From positions 106,706-170,705 of the forward strand of contig JACRBG010000026.1 in assembly GCA_016234595.1 (NCBI GenBank): a stretch of 64,000 nt of DNA, in the 5' to 3' direction. Each line of letters starts with the position of its first letter. Within the stretch, counting starts at the first letter, position 1. The notes beneath the pieces were generated by a model, which worked only from the letters and a program-made list of their open reading frames with translations, was not told where the DNA came from and did not search any database. This stretch comes from Chloroflexota bacterium (GTDB lineage Bacteria > Chloroflexota > Anaerolineae > Aggregatilineales > J027). Shown one piece after another: positions 34,656 to 43,817 of this stretch. The position numbers and the translations under genes are program-made.

Positions 34656-35978
34656 TTACTCTTGTTCCTTTTCCTCCACGTTCAATTTCTCAGTATCATA
34701 TACAGTGTGAAATCCGTTGGTAATTAAGCGAGCTGACCGATTGCGTGTGAAGTAATTGAAAACCCACTGTACAAAAATGATGACACGGTTTTCAAACTCG
34801 ACCATCTTCATTAGGTGGACAAAAACCCAAAACAGCCAACCGATGAACCCCCACAGCCGAATCCGGAATGGTAAGTCCGCCACTGCCGCCGACCAACCGA
34901 TGGTTGCCAAGTTGCCGAAATTGGAATAATGGAAGGGTTTTTCAGATAGCTCACCCTGCAAGCGTTTCTGAATGACTTGGGCGGCATAGCTCCCACCTTG
35001 CATGGCAACCTGAGCCACCCCCGGCAGTAATTTGCCAGCTTGTTCGAAGTGAGCCAGATCACCGATGATAAAAATCTCAGGATGCCCCGGCAAAGTCAAA
35101 TCCGCCTGCACCATCACCCTACCAAAGCGGTCAAGGGTTGCCCCGACTTTTTCGGCCAATAGTCTCCCCAACGGGGAGGCCAAAACGCCAGCAGCCCATA
35201 ATACAGTCTCCGCTTCAATTATCTCCGACTGATCGCCCTGTTTCAGCGTCACTTGACCTGCTTGAATATCGGTCACGATGGTTTTAGTCCGCACCTCGAT
35301 ATGATGGCTTTGCAGGGTATTCAGAGCCTTAGCAGATAAGTTATCTGGATAGGTCGGCAAAACACGATCCACCCCTTCGACCAACAATACCTGCGCATCC
35401 GCCGGGTTGATGTTACGGAAATTATCCTTGAGGGTCAGGTGGGCTATTTCGCTGATGGCTCCGGCGAGTTCGACGCCTGTCGGCCCCGCCCCAACCACAA
35501 CAAAAGTCAACAAGGCCTTGCGTTTCTGGAGATCATTTTCTAGCTCGGCCCGTTCAAATGCTGAAAGGATGCGCTGGCGGATGTGAGTCGCATCTTCAAT
35601 GGTTTTTAGGCCCGGGGCATAGGTTTCCCATTGGTCGTTACCAAAATAGTGATGGCGGACACCAGTGGCGATAATTAAGGAGTCGTAGGCAATTCGGTTT
35701 TCCCCCATCACAACCTCATGGGTCGTTGGGTCAATATCCGTTACCTCAGCCATCAATACTTGTACGTTTTTGGCTTTTTTCAGAATGCCGCGCAGGGGCG
35801 AGGAAATATCGGCAGGCGAAAGTGCCCCTGTTGCCACTTGATAAAGCAAAGGTTGAAAGAGATGGAAATTGCGACGGTCAATCAGGGTCACTTTGACAGG
35901 GGCTTTCTTTAGTTTTTTGGCGGCACTTAGCCCACCAAAGCCCCCACCAATGATTACAACGCGGTGCTGCTCATTCAT
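34656..35978 (-). CDS. ndh: Type II NADH dehydrogenase (NDH-2)
   Basis: The 440-residue flavoprotein would oxidise NADH and reduce quinone without pumping protons. The FAD-binding motif VVIIGGGFGGLSAAKKL is at 8-24. The NAD-binding motif VVVGAGPTGVELAGAI is at about 160-175. LWAAGV lies near 260 and the second FAD motif EIFIIGDLAHF near 300. The C-terminus (about 365-440) has amphipathic or membrane-associated segments, with RLWGFIGWLFWVFVHLMKMV and RVIIFVQWVFNYF. GGGGGA lies 7 bases before the ATG. A CRP-like dyad lies 76-111 bases upstream. It implies a quinone-based respiratory chain. Confidence 0.94.
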   Translation of the reverse strand: MNEQHRVVIIGGGFGGLSAAKKLKKAPVKVTLIDRRNFHLFQPLLYQVATGALSPADISSPLRGILKKAKNVQVLMAEVTDIDPTTHEVVMGENRIAYDSLIIATGVRHHYFGNDQWETYAPGLKTIEDATHIRQRILSAFERAELENDLQKRKALLTFVVVGAGPTGVELAGAISEIAHLTLKDNFRNINPADAQVLLVEGVDRVLPTYPDNLSAKALNTLQSHHIEVRTKTIVTDIQAGQVTLKQGDQSEIIEAETVLWAAGVLASPLGRLLAEKVGATLDRFGRVMVQADLTLPGHPEIFIIGDLAHFEQAGKLLPGVAQVAMQGGSYAAQVIQKRLQGELSEKPFHYSNFGNLATIGWSAAVADLPFRIRLWGFIGWLFWVFVHLMKMVEFENRVIIFVQWVFNYFTRNRSARLITNGFHTVYDTEKLNVEEKEQE

Positions 35979-36053
35979 GACAATATCCCCCTTTGGATAG
36001 CCAATGTACTCTCAGTATAGGCTGTCTTGAGGCCGGGATAAAGTTTAAAGATT

Positions 36054-36089
36054 GTGAATTGTGACAATTTTCACACAGTCACAATTCAC
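36054..36089. promoter_or_regulatory. CRP-like site in a 12-bp inverted repeat upstream of ndh
   Basis: GTGAATTGTGAC (36054-36065) and GTCACAATTCAC (36078-36089) form a perfect 12-bp inverted repeat. Overlapping it is TGTGA-CAATTT-TCACA (36060-36075), which matches the E. coli CRP consensus half-sites exactly. It lies upstream of ndh and downstream of the permease stop, so it may be an operator, a permease-operon terminator, or both. Confidence 0.55.
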
Positions 36090-36135
36090 GGGGTCATGTC
36101 GTCTATATTGGGGGAATATCAAATATTTTGCGGGC

Positions 36136-37278
36136 CTAGCCTTTGACCGCGCCTGCTGTCAGTCCTTGAATAAACTGCTTGGACATGAGCAAGTAGATAA
36201 TTAGCACAGGTACTGAAGCCAGCGACAAGGTACTTAGAATGGCATTCCAATCGCTTTGATATTGCCCGAAAAGCAGTGATACCCCATAAGTCACGGTGCG
36301 AACACTTTCGGATCGTGTCAAAATTAGCGGGAACCACAAATCGTTGTAAATCGGGATAAGGTTCAAAATCACAACGGTTGCCAAGGCTGGTCGTACCAAT
36401 GGCACAACGATTCGCCACAATACCTGAAATTCCGACGCCCCATCCATCCGAGCCGCATCTAGCAAATCTTGGGGAATGCCGCGCATAAAACTAGTCAATA
36501 CAAATACAGCCATCGGTACACCCATCGCTACATAGATAGGGATTAGGCCCTCTAGTCTGCCATTTAAACCCAATGCCTGCACAATGGTAACAATATTAAT
36601 CGTGCCAAGTCGAATAGGAATCATCAGTCCCGCAATAAAATAGAGGTAGACCATTGATGAGCCACGCGAACGCCAATTGGCAAGGGCATAGGAAGCCAAA
36701 ACACCAATAATTAAAATTAGCAAAATCGAATTAATTGAGACAGTGATGCTGTTTTTAAAATATACATCAAAATTACCATCAATCCATGCGCTCTTGTAAC
36801 CCTCCAGCGTGCGCTGCTCGGCGGTTGGAAAATCAAAGGGGGAACGGAAAATCTCACGCTTGGGTTTTAATGAATTGACCAACATCACCCAGAACGGGGC
36901 TAACACGATCAAAACCCACACAATCAAAATCAGGTGGGACATCAATTGTCCAAAAATAGTATTGAAATGAAACCGCTCAACCATGCGATTGGAAGGGCGG
37001 CGCTCAGGATGCCAAATTCGCAAAACCCCAAACCAGTAGCCAGCTAAGGCAATCGCCAAAATAGTGGCGGCGGCCAACACAACCATCGGGTCTTTTAATC
37101 CAGCCAAGACAACTGTTATGGTAGCAGCACCAAATCCGAACAGCGCCCCTCCCCAAATAGCTAATGTATTGGTGTTAAAACGCGGGGTAACAAAGCCACC
37201 CACTGCCGTACCAAAAAGGATCCATGCTAGAACATCGGAATATCGAACGACCCATGCAACCGCATCTATCACACTCAT
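36136..37278 (-). CDS. Sugar ABC transporter permease (MalG-like) with extra N-terminal segments
   Basis: The 380-residue protein is one of the two membrane subunits of a carbohydrate ABC importer. The EAA loop that contacts the ATPase is [25 protein letters not shown] at about 286-310. The MalG-like core starts near residue 108. Before it are about 100 residues with roughly three extra hydrophobic segments, making it longer than the usual 280 or so. Its ATG overlaps the stop of the preceding permease (ATGA). No ATPase gene is present, so the importer probably shares an MsmK-type ATPase encoded elsewhere. Confidence 0.9.
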   Translation of the reverse strand: MSVIDAVAWVVRYSDVLAWILFGTAVGGFVTPRFNTNTLAIWGGALFGFGAATITVVLAGLKDPMVVLAAATILAIALAGYWFGVLRIWHPERRPSNRMVERFHFNTIFGQLMSHLILIVWVLIVLAPFWVMLVNSLKPKREIFRSPFDFPTAEQRTLEGYKSAWIDGNFDVYFKNSITVSINSILLILIIGVLASYALANWRSRGSSMVYLYFIAGLMIPIRLGTINIVTIVQALGLNGRLEGLIPIYVAMGVPMAVFVLTSFMRGIPQDLLDAARMDGASEFQVLWRIVVPLVRPALATVVILNLIPIYNDLWFPLILTRSESVRTVTYGVSLLFGQYQSDWNAILSTLSLASVPVLIIYLLMSKQFIQGLTAGAVKG

Positions 37279-38246
37279 CCTAGCACCGCCTCTTCGGATT
37301 GCTGGCGCGAGAAAATCAACCAGCTTGAAACGCCAACCATCAAAATTAGGAAGGTAATGGTTGCGACAGCTGCGCCAATACCCATATCCGAACGGGCCAC
37401 TGGATGTTCACCCGCAATCGCTGCTCGGTAGAAAAATGTCCCCATGATGTCCGTTGAATATTGCGGTGGGCCATTGGCTCCCATCATGGCATATACCACA
37501 TCAAAGGCATTAAAATTGCCAATAAAGGTCAAAATGGTGACAATCCCGATAATCGGCTTGAGTAGGGGCAGCTTAATCCGCAACCAGATTTGAAAGGCGT
37601 TGGCCCCATCCACCCGCGCCGCTTCAACCAATTCATCGGGGATACGCAAAAAACCCGCCAAAAACATCATGGTCGGCAGCCCTACCCATTGCCATGACGA
37701 CACTAGCGATACGACAATCAGCGCATATTTGGTATCCCCAAGCCATGCCTTAAACCAATCTTCATGCCCAATGCGCTCTAGAAGTGCTTTCAGCATTCCC
37801 CAGCGCGGATTCAAAATCAACCGCCATAAAAACGCCGTCAACAGGACTGACATGGTAGCCGGGATGAAAATAAAGGTGCGATAGATGTTGCGGCCTAGCA
37901 GGTGTTTTTGCGAAAGAATGGTGGCGAATAAAAGGCCTAAACTATTTTGAACTGCCATATGGATGCCGAAAAAAATAAAGGTATTGCTGAGAGCATTAGT
38001 AAAGCGCTCATTCCAAAGGGTATCGCCAAATAAGGTTTTGTAATTATCCAAGCCGACAAAATGATCGGGTCGCAAACCTGTCCCCGTATAAAAACTGAGT
38101 CGCATGGAGTTAACCAACGGATAGGCCATAAACAAGGTGTATATTATGAGGCCGGGGATGAGAAACACCAGCCATGCGCGGCGGCGAGGCGCTTGCCAAT
38201 CATCCAATAAGCCAAACTTTCTTAACGTCTTTTGGATAAACGCCAT
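37275..38246 (-). CDS. Sugar ABC transporter permease (MalF-like)
   Basis: The 323-residue protein is the partner membrane subunit, with six predicted segments beginning at [20 protein letters not shown]. The EAA loop is [24 protein letters not shown] at about 222-245. TAGGG lies 7 bases before the ATG. It overlaps the next permease by four bases and follows the binding-protein gene after a terminator-like hairpin. By family it belongs to the CUT1 group that imports di- and oligosaccharides, glycerol phosphate or similar compounds. Confidence 0.92.
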   Translation of the reverse strand: MAFIQKTLRKFGLLDDWQAPRRRAWLVFLIPGLIIYTLFMAYPLVNSMRLSFYTGTGLRPDHFVGLDNYKTLFGDTLWNERFTNALSNTFIFFGIHMAVQNSLGLLFATILSQKHLLGRNIYRTFIFIPATMSVLLTAFLWRLILNPRWGMLKALLERIGHEDWFKAWLGDTKYALIVVSLVSSWQWVGLPTMMFLAGFLRIPDELVEAARVDGANAFQIWLRIKLPLLKPIIGIVTILTFIGNFNAFDVVYAMMGANGPPQYSTDIMGTFFYRAAIAGEHPVARSDMGIGAAVATITFLILMVGVSSWLIFSRQQSEEAVLG

Positions 38247-38279
38247 TTCGTTACCCTACTTACTGACTCTTTTTAGAAG

Positions 38280-38308
38280 AAAAAAGGGCAGAGGAAACTC
38301 CCCTACCC
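38280..38308 (-). terminator. Terminator/attenuator between binding protein and permeases
   Basis: Minus-strand stem GGGTAGGGGA (38308-38299) with TCCTCTGCCC (38295-38286), a 3-base loop and two G-U pairs, is followed by six U. Lying inside the transporter operon, it would lower permease expression relative to the binding protein. Confidence 0.75.
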
Positions 38309-38329
38309 TCGTGTTAGATACTTTGAGGA

Positions 38330-39610
38330 CTATTGCCCGCAGGCTTGAGCGGGTGCAAACCATTCCGCAAGGCCGTTTTGCAGATTATCGGCGGCTTCTT
38401 GGGGGGTGATTTCACCGTTTAACACAGCAATCGCGTTGTCTTGCATTAGATTGTAACCAGTGGGTTCACCATCTAGCAGACCTTCCCATGCCCAACGCAC
38501 ATCTAGACCACGACCTTCGTTTAATTTCAGGAAGGCATCTGCATGTGGGTCATCAAGGGTGGGTGCTTGCACGTTCAGTGGGAAGAAGCCGGGCAGCAAA
38601 TTGCCAAACAGCGCGGCAAATTCCGGAGTGGTCATCCATTGCAGGAATAGACGGGCTTCGTCGGGGTGTTCAGTCGCCGCGTTCATACCGATCGCCGCGT
38701 CCACATGGAAGGTCACATATTCTTCTTCCTGAGCAGCCGGAGCAGGTACAGCAAAAACGCTCCAGTCAAAATCGGGCTCTTCACTCTCAAAGAATGGAAT
38801 GTCCCATGAGCCACCCATCCACATCCCGGCTTCGCCCAACAGGAAGATTTGTTGGCTGTCATAGTAGGTCAGGGCGGAATTATCTTCGGGGACGTAGGGG
38901 GCGAGGTCAGCCATCGCTTGGAAAGCCGCGACTGAATGTTCATCATTGAAGCAGCGTTCGCCATTGAGATAGGCCATACGCCCTTCATACCCACCAATAA
39001 AGTTGGGGGCAAGGTTCATAAACACGATTTCGGCAATCGTCCAAGGTTCACCACTGGCATTAGCGAAAGCGTCATAGCCATTGTCTTTGAGAACCTGTGC
39101 GGCAGCCAAGAGTTCTTCCCATGTCTGGGGGATTTCGATGCCCAGTTCGTTGAAGAGGTCAACGTTATAATAAATTCCGTGCGACACGGCCATCAACGGC
39201 ACACCATAATGCACACCGTCTTCAGTTGACCAAGCGGCCAATGAGCCTTCGGTGAAAGCATCGGTCAAACCGGGCACGTCGCTAATATCGGAAATAAAGC
39301 CTTGATCATAGAGGCCACGACCCACAGCAAACGAGCGTAGGTACATGAGATCAGGGGCATTGCCAGTTTCAAATTGGCTTTGCAGGGTAGCATTGTAATC
39401 AGGTGGATTGGTGGGGTCGAAAACAACATTGATATTGGGGTAGGCCTCGTGGAAAGCCGCTGTCAAGGCATCAATTTGCTCGACATCATCCACACGCCAT
39501 GAGCCTAAAGTGAGGGTCACTTCATCTTGAGCTTTGGAAACTGGCGCTTTGTGGCCCATTCCCACGACAACGGCAGCAACAAGGATCAAAACAAGTAGCG
39601 TTTTTTTCAT
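38330..39610 (-). CDS. Extracellular sugar-binding protein of an ABC importer
   Basis: The 426-residue protein is a family 1 solute-binding protein. The start MKKTLLVLILVAAVVVGMG (39610) was chosen because GGAGG lies 6 bases upstream; the longer frame starts inside the ribosome site. The signal peptide appears to be a type I signal cleaved near SKA-QDE, as there is no lipobox cysteine. Family landmarks include LTLGSWRVDDVEQIDALTAAF, PDLMYL and GMWMGGSWDIP. Aromatic residues in the cleft segments suggest a sugar ligand. The neighbouring GH65 remnant hints at an alpha-linked disaccharide, but that is inference. Confidence 0.92.
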   Translation of the reverse strand: MKKTLLVLILVAAVVVGMGHKAPVSKAQDEVTLTLGSWRVDDVEQIDALTAAFHEAYPNINVVFDPTNPPDYNATLQSQFETGNAPDLMYLRSFAVGRGLYDQGFISDISDVPGLTDAFTEGSLAAWSTEDGVHYGVPLMAVSHGIYYNVDLFNELGIEIPQTWEELLAAAQVLKDNGYDAFANASGEPWTIAEIVFMNLAPNFIGGYEGRMAYLNGERCFNDEHSVAAFQAMADLAPYVPEDNSALTYYDSQQIFLLGEAGMWMGGSWDIPFFESEEPDFDWSVFAVPAPAAQEEEYVTFHVDAAIGMNAATEHPDEARLFLQWMTTPEFAALFGNLLPGFFPLNVQAPTLDDPHADAFLKLNEGRGLDVRWAWEGLLDGEPTGYNLMQDNAIAVLNGEITPQEAADNLQNGLAEWFAPAQACGQ

Positions 39611-39681
39611 GAAATCCTCCAAGTCAATATTTTCCTAATAGCGTATAGTTTAGAACATAGCCATTGGAAACCAAGCGAAGG

Positions 39682-39709
39682 TATGCCATGTTTGTGCCAA
39701 AGTGTGCCA
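39682..39709. promoter_or_regulatory. Three phased direct repeats in the transporter/two-component promoter region
   Basis: TATGCCA (39682-39688), TGTGCCA (39693-39699) and TGTGCCA (39703-39709) are spaced 11 and 10 bases apart, about one helical turn. They lie in the 238-base divergent region, upstream of a possible TTTCCA-N17-TATACG promoter of the binding-protein gene. The spacing suits cooperative binding of a regulator, perhaps the adjacent response regulator. Confidence 0.45.
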
Positions 39710-39848
39710 TCTTTTGCGACAGGGCCTATTCTCAAAAATAAAATAGGTATAGTGCAGTGTTGAAGCATCATTCATTCGCTATTTTGCGTTTAACCCAAGA
39801 ATAACACGGCTTTTTAGCTGGGCTGGGAATTAGAATTAGAGGCGTAAT

Positions 39849-41036
39849 ATGTTTACAAAGTCGGAATTTTACGACTTGGTTATCAAAGCCTATCATTCGT
39901 TATACGATTTCGCCTATCTCAAAAACCACCCCCTCAACAAATTTTTGATTGAAGATAAGGCTTTGCAGATGAAAGAGCGTGGGTGGCAAGTGCATAATCT
40001 GTTACTAGAGATAGTGGAAGAACTGCGCCCCGGTGATGCCGCCCCGCCACTTTCCAAAGAATGGCGTTGGTATCGGCTAGTGACACTGCGTTATGTTGAA
40101 GTATTGCAACCCCAAGTCGTGGCCGATCAACTCTCCATTAGTCGTCGCCAATATTATCGGGAACATGCTATCGTAATGGAAAAAGTGGCCGATTTGGTAT
40201 GGGAACGTTGTCACTTTGAGGCCACCCCTGACTATGGGGAAGCTATGAAATCGGAACTGATGCGCATTAGCCAGTCCGATTCCTACGCTGAATTATATGA
40301 GGTCATTCGACGGGCTTTACTGACATTGGAAAAGCTTTTTCATGAAAGACGTATCACCCCTGAATTAATGCTTTCCGTCGAAATTCCCGTCACATCAGTT
40401 GGGCATAATTTATTGCGCCAAGTCTTGTTAGGCTTGCTAGGCATTTTTGCCGAAAACACCTCCGATAACATATTGTCTTTTTCGTCGCATATCGCCGACC
40501 ATGCAGCCCACTTGGCTATTCAGGCACGAACCCCCTGCCTTGTTGACCCGGAAGCCATTGAGAGTCAACTCAGGATTTTTAGAGAGATGCTGCTGGTCGC
40601 GCGAGCGGATGTGACCCTGCTCCTTGGCGCTGAAGCAAAATTAACCGGATTTGAGTTGGTACTACCGATTGATTATGATGCGACGGTGGTCGTGGTGGAT
40701 GACAATGAAGACGCCCTTGCTCTCTATAGACGTTTTTTGACCCCCCACCGCTATCAGGTCATCAGCACTACCAACGCCAATGAAGTGTTAAGTTTGGTAC
40801 TCAAAACTTATCCAGATGTCATTATTTTAGATTTGATGATGCCGAATCAAGACGGCTGGGATTTGTTACAGCTATTTTCCAACCACCCCGAAACAGCCGC
40901 CATCCCAATTGTCATTTGCAGCGTACTCAAGCAACAGCAACTTGCACTTTCAATGGGAGCCAAAGCCTTTTTAGAAAAACCCTTTAATGAAGAGACCCTT
41001 TTGGCAACCCTTAATGAAGTGGTGGTAGCCGAGTGA
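39849..41036 (+). CDS. Response regulator with N-terminal putative DNA-binding domain
   Basis: The 395-residue protein carries a C-terminal receiver domain (about 279-395), with acidic pocket VVVDDNED, phosphoacceptor Asp328 in IILDLMMPNQDGW and conserved Lys in FLEKPF. The N-terminal 120 residues include a helix-turn-helix-like stretch, QPQVVADQLSISRRQYYREH at about 87-106. The middle region (130-270) resembles a degenerate HATPase-like or sensory fold, with LSFSSHIADHAAH and LGAEAKLTGFELVLP. A C-terminal receiver behind an N-terminal DNA-binding part is the reverse of the usual order. GAGG lies 6 bases before the start. Its stop overlaps the start of the kinase gene. Confidence 0.8.
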   Translation: MFTKSEFYDLVIKAYHSLYDFAYLKNHPLNKFLIEDKALQMKERGWQVHNLLLEIVEELRPGDAAPPLSKEWRWYRLVTLRYVEVLQPQVVADQLSISRRQYYREHAIVMEKVADLVWERCHFEATPDYGEAMKSELMRISQSDSYAELYEVIRRALLTLEKLFHERRITPELMLSVEIPVTSVGHNLLRQVLLGLLGIFAENTSDNILSFSSHIADHAAHLAIQARTPCLVDPEAIESQLRIFREMLLVARADVTLLLGAEAKLTGFELVLPIDYDATVVVVDDNEDALALYRRFLTPHRYQVISTTNANEVLSLVLKTYPDVIILDLMMPNQDGWDLLQLFSNHPETAAIPIVICSVLKQQQLALSMGAKAFLEKPFNEETLLATLNEVVVAE

Positions 41037-43186
41037 TGGAAAAAAATATTCAAAAAGACCTCAAGCAGCTACGGGTGGATTCGTTTGTCATCATTATTGC
41101 GGCTACCACCCTTGCTATCTGGGTGTGGTTTTCGTGGGCGATGATGCCCACTGGCGACGGCGCGACCATTCGCTCGGATACGTGGCCTGCCAGTGTTTTT
41201 ATGCTGCTAGTTCTACTTGCCTGCTATCTTATCAAGCCCAAATTTCCCTATACCGCTATCCTTATTTTCACATTAGGGCTGTTGATAACCATTACCGGGG
41301 TCGTTCTCCAACTCCACAATTTATCTTTTGGCTATACGCTCTGCATCCCCATCATATTTTCGGGGATTCTATTCAGCCGAATCGGGCTTATTAGTGTGGC
41401 GACTATGACCAGCTTGATTATTTTGGGAGTGGCTCACTTCACCAACGAGTTTCACGATGCCGACCTCGCCCATTTGGCAATCATATTGGGTCTGGTCACC
41501 AGCGCGATGTGGGCTTCAACCTATCATTTACAGACGACCCTCTTTTGGTCGTTGAATGGTTATCAAGAAGCCCATAAGAATGAATTGATTGTACGGGAAC
41601 AAAAGGCTAGACTAGAACGCACCCTGCAAAGTCTTGATGCCACCATGTATCAATTACAGCGTACCAATGCTATGCTGGTCGAAGCTCGGAATCAAGCCGA
41701 AGAAGCACGACGGCTTAAACAGCAATTCGCCCAAACCATCAGCCATGAACTCCGCACCCCCCTCAACTTGATCGTGGGTTTTACCGAAACAATGGTCAAA
41801 TCCCCGGAATATTATGGTGCGCCCCTTGCCCCAACCTATGCCCGCGATTTAAGTGCTGTCTATCGAAACGCTTGCCATCTCCAAAATTTGGTCAATGATG
41901 TTTTGGATTTGGCTCGATTGGAACAAGCCTATCTGCTGCTCATCCCTGAAAAAATCAATATAGCCCATGTCATTGAAGACGCTGTCAACACGGCGCGCGG
42001 CCTTATTGAACGGCGTGACTTAGCCTTACGTTTAGACATCGCTCCGGATTTACCTATGATTTCGGGGGATGCCGTACGAATTAAGCAGGTTTTGCTCAAT
42101 CTATTAAATAATGCAGCCCGTTTCACCGAGGAGGGCAGTATCACGGTTAGCGCCTATGCCCAAGAACATCAGGTCATAGTGGGAGTGGCAGATACAGGCA
42201 TTGGTATCGCGCCCGAAAAATTTGCGGACATCTTTGAACCCTTTCAACAACTCGAAAACCCCATGCAGCGCCAACGCAATGGGGCTGGGCTAGGCCTTGC
42301 GATCAGTAAACAACTCGTCGAGTTACATGGCGGCAGCATTTGGCTTGAAAGTGAACTAAGTAAAGGCAGTCAATTCTTCTTTAGCTTGCCTGCCTATGCC
42401 ATCCCCACTGACCATCGCATCGAAGCCGTTTTAATGCACCAATTGAATACTGCTAAATCAACCCCATTGGTTTTAGTAGTTACCCGTAGCCCCTCAGCCG
42501 CTTCGCTGATTTCGCGCAATCTAGCCCAGTACCGGACGGTGGTGATTGGGGATTTTAAGCAAGCCCTTGCCGCCTCACTCCGCTTAATCCCTGAGTACAT
42601 CATCTTGGACACTGCCACCGATGATTTTAGTGAGACTGAAGCCGAGAAATTTACTGAAGCATTGCAACTGCCTAATGTCAAAATTTTGGCCTGCCCCCTA
42701 CCGGGTGAAGAAATGTTGCGGCGCAGTCTCTCGGTAGATGGTTATATCATCAAGCCCGTTAATCAAGAACGCTTGTGGGATTTGATTTCTCAATTTGAAG
42801 GCAAAAGGATATTACTGGTGGACGACGACCGTGATTTTGTCCGTCTCATGAGCCGACTGCTATCTAGTTCGCCACGCCCAGTGCAGGTCGCCTCAGCTTA
42901 TAGTGGGAGTGAAGCCCTCGCCATGATTAAACAATATCGGCCCGAAATTATTCTTTTGGACTTAAACTTGTCCGATATTGATGGCTTACAACTCATTAAA
43001 CAAATGCGCGCATTATCCGAAGCCCAAAACATGCGGATTATCGTAGTGACCGCCTACGAAATTATTGACGCTTCTAAACACCTACAAGGTAAAATGTCCA
43101 TCCGCAAGACGTTTGGCCTAACCCCGACCGAAGTCATCCAATGGATCGAGATTTACTTGCGGGGTCTGACCAAAATAGCTTCTTAA
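41036..43186 (+). CDS. Hybrid sensor histidine kinase with two receiver-like domains
   Basis: The 716-residue membrane kinase pairs with the preceding response regulator. About six membrane segments lie in residues 17-165. A coiled linker leads to HisKA with the phosphoacceptor at about His237 in QTISHELRTPLN. HATPase follows with LLNLLNNAARF, DTGIGIAPEKF and GAGLGLAISKQLVELHGG. A pseudo-receiver (LVLVVTRSPSAASLISRNL to YIILDTATDD, about 475-580) is followed by a complete receiver with LLVDDDRDF and phosphoacceptor ILLDLNLSDIDG near 640. The ATG at 41036 overlaps the TGA of the regulator; GTG 41033 is an alternative. The locus suggests control of the neighbouring sugar importer. Confidence 0.88.
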   Translation: MEKNIQKDLKQLRVDSFVIIIAATTLAIWVWFSWAMMPTGDGATIRSDTWPASVFMLLVLLACYLIKPKFPYTAILIFTLGLLITITGVVLQLHNLSFGYTLCIPIIFSGILFSRIGLISVATMTSLIILGVAHFTNEFHDADLAHLAIILGLVTSAMWASTYHLQTTLFWSLNGYQEAHKNELIVREQKARLERTLQSLDATMYQLQRTNAMLVEARNQAEEARRLKQQFAQTISHELRTPLNLIVGFTETMVKSPEYYGAPLAPTYARDLSAVYRNACHLQNLVNDVLDLARLEQAYLLLIPEKINIAHVIEDAVNTARGLIERRDLALRLDIAPDLPMISGDAVRIKQVLLNLLNNAARFTEEGSITVSAYAQEHQVIVGVADTGIGIAPEKFADIFEPFQQLENPMQRQRNGAGLGLAISKQLVELHGGSIWLESELSKGSQFFFSLPAYAIPTDHRIEAVLMHQLNTAKSTPLVLVVTRSPSAASLISRNLAQYRTVVIGDFKQALAASLRLIPEYIILDTATDDFSETEAEKFTEALQLPNVKILACPLPGEEMLRRSLSVDGYIIKPVNQERLWDLISQFEGKRILLVDDDRDFVRLMSRLLSSSPRPVQVASAYSGSEALAMIKQYRPEIILLDLNLSDIDGLQLIKQMRALSEAQNMRIIVVTAYEIIDASKHLQGKMSIRKTFGLTPTEVIQWIEIYLRGLTKIAS

Positions 43187-43242
43187 AGTTATGATGACGG
43201 CATATTCAAAACAAAGTCACCCACGCAGGCCATTTTGAGGTC

Positions 43243-43648
43243 TTATGGTAGGGCATAAGGCGCTCGCCTAACACGCTCAATAGGGCGAATGCCAACCGCA
43301 TGAAATCCCCCGGCAAGGGCGGCGTCCACTCCTGCTTCCGCATCTACACTGGGTCGGCCACAAGCCTAGTCGTCCAGCAACCCAAATAAATAAATCGGGG
43401 GCAGGTTTATGATTAACCACACAATACCCATCCCCAATTGCATCAAAAAAAGGTTCGATTCTCAGTCGGCGGGTGACAGGGTCGTTTTTGGTCAATTCCA
43501 ACCCACATAGCCCTAACACCACTGCTTGCCAAACTCCGCCATAGCACGCTGCACGAATGCCATCCCGAACATGGCCTTTGAGGTCATCGAGGTCAAGGGT
43601 GGCCGCATAAATGAGATAGTCATAAACTTGCTCATTCAATCCCAGCAT
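43243..43648 (-). pseudogene. Remnant of GH65 disaccharide phosphorylase joined to beta-phosphoglucomutase
   Basis: The first about 60 codons resemble the end of the catalytic barrel of a GH65 maltose/trehalose/kojibiose phosphorylase: LDLDDLKGHVRDGIRAACYG and GVWQAVVLGLCGLEL. They run directly into a piece of a HAD-type beta-phosphoglucomutase: FFDAIGDGYCVVNHKPAPDL and FIWVAGRLGL. At about 43345 the frame is lost. The +1/-1 frame then continues DAEAGVDAALAGGFHAVGI, the next conserved HAD motif, to a stop at 43243-43245. The usual CVVVED strand between them is missing, which implies a deletion of about a dozen bases. Both enzymes are truncated, so neither activity is expected. Confidence 0.75.
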
Positions 43649-43757
43649 ACGCCTTATAAGTATCTACATAAAGAAGTTACTAAAAGGGTATTAAAGAATT
43701 GGATGCCAATATGGTGGCTAGGCCGAATCGGGGCACTGTTTGGGGGTAAAGCATTAT

Positions 43758-43788
43758 GGGGCACAACATACAAAATAAATTGTGCCCC
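43758..43788 (-). terminator. Hairpin downstream of the 75-residue gene
   Basis: A perfect 9-bp inverted repeat, GGGGCACAA (43758-43766) with TTGTGCCCC (43780-43788) and a 13-base AT-rich loop, lies 30 bases past the stop of the small gene. The U tract is poor. Confidence 0.5.
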
Positions 43789-43817
43789 AAAGTAATTTCA
43801 AACAGGGATTTACAAGT

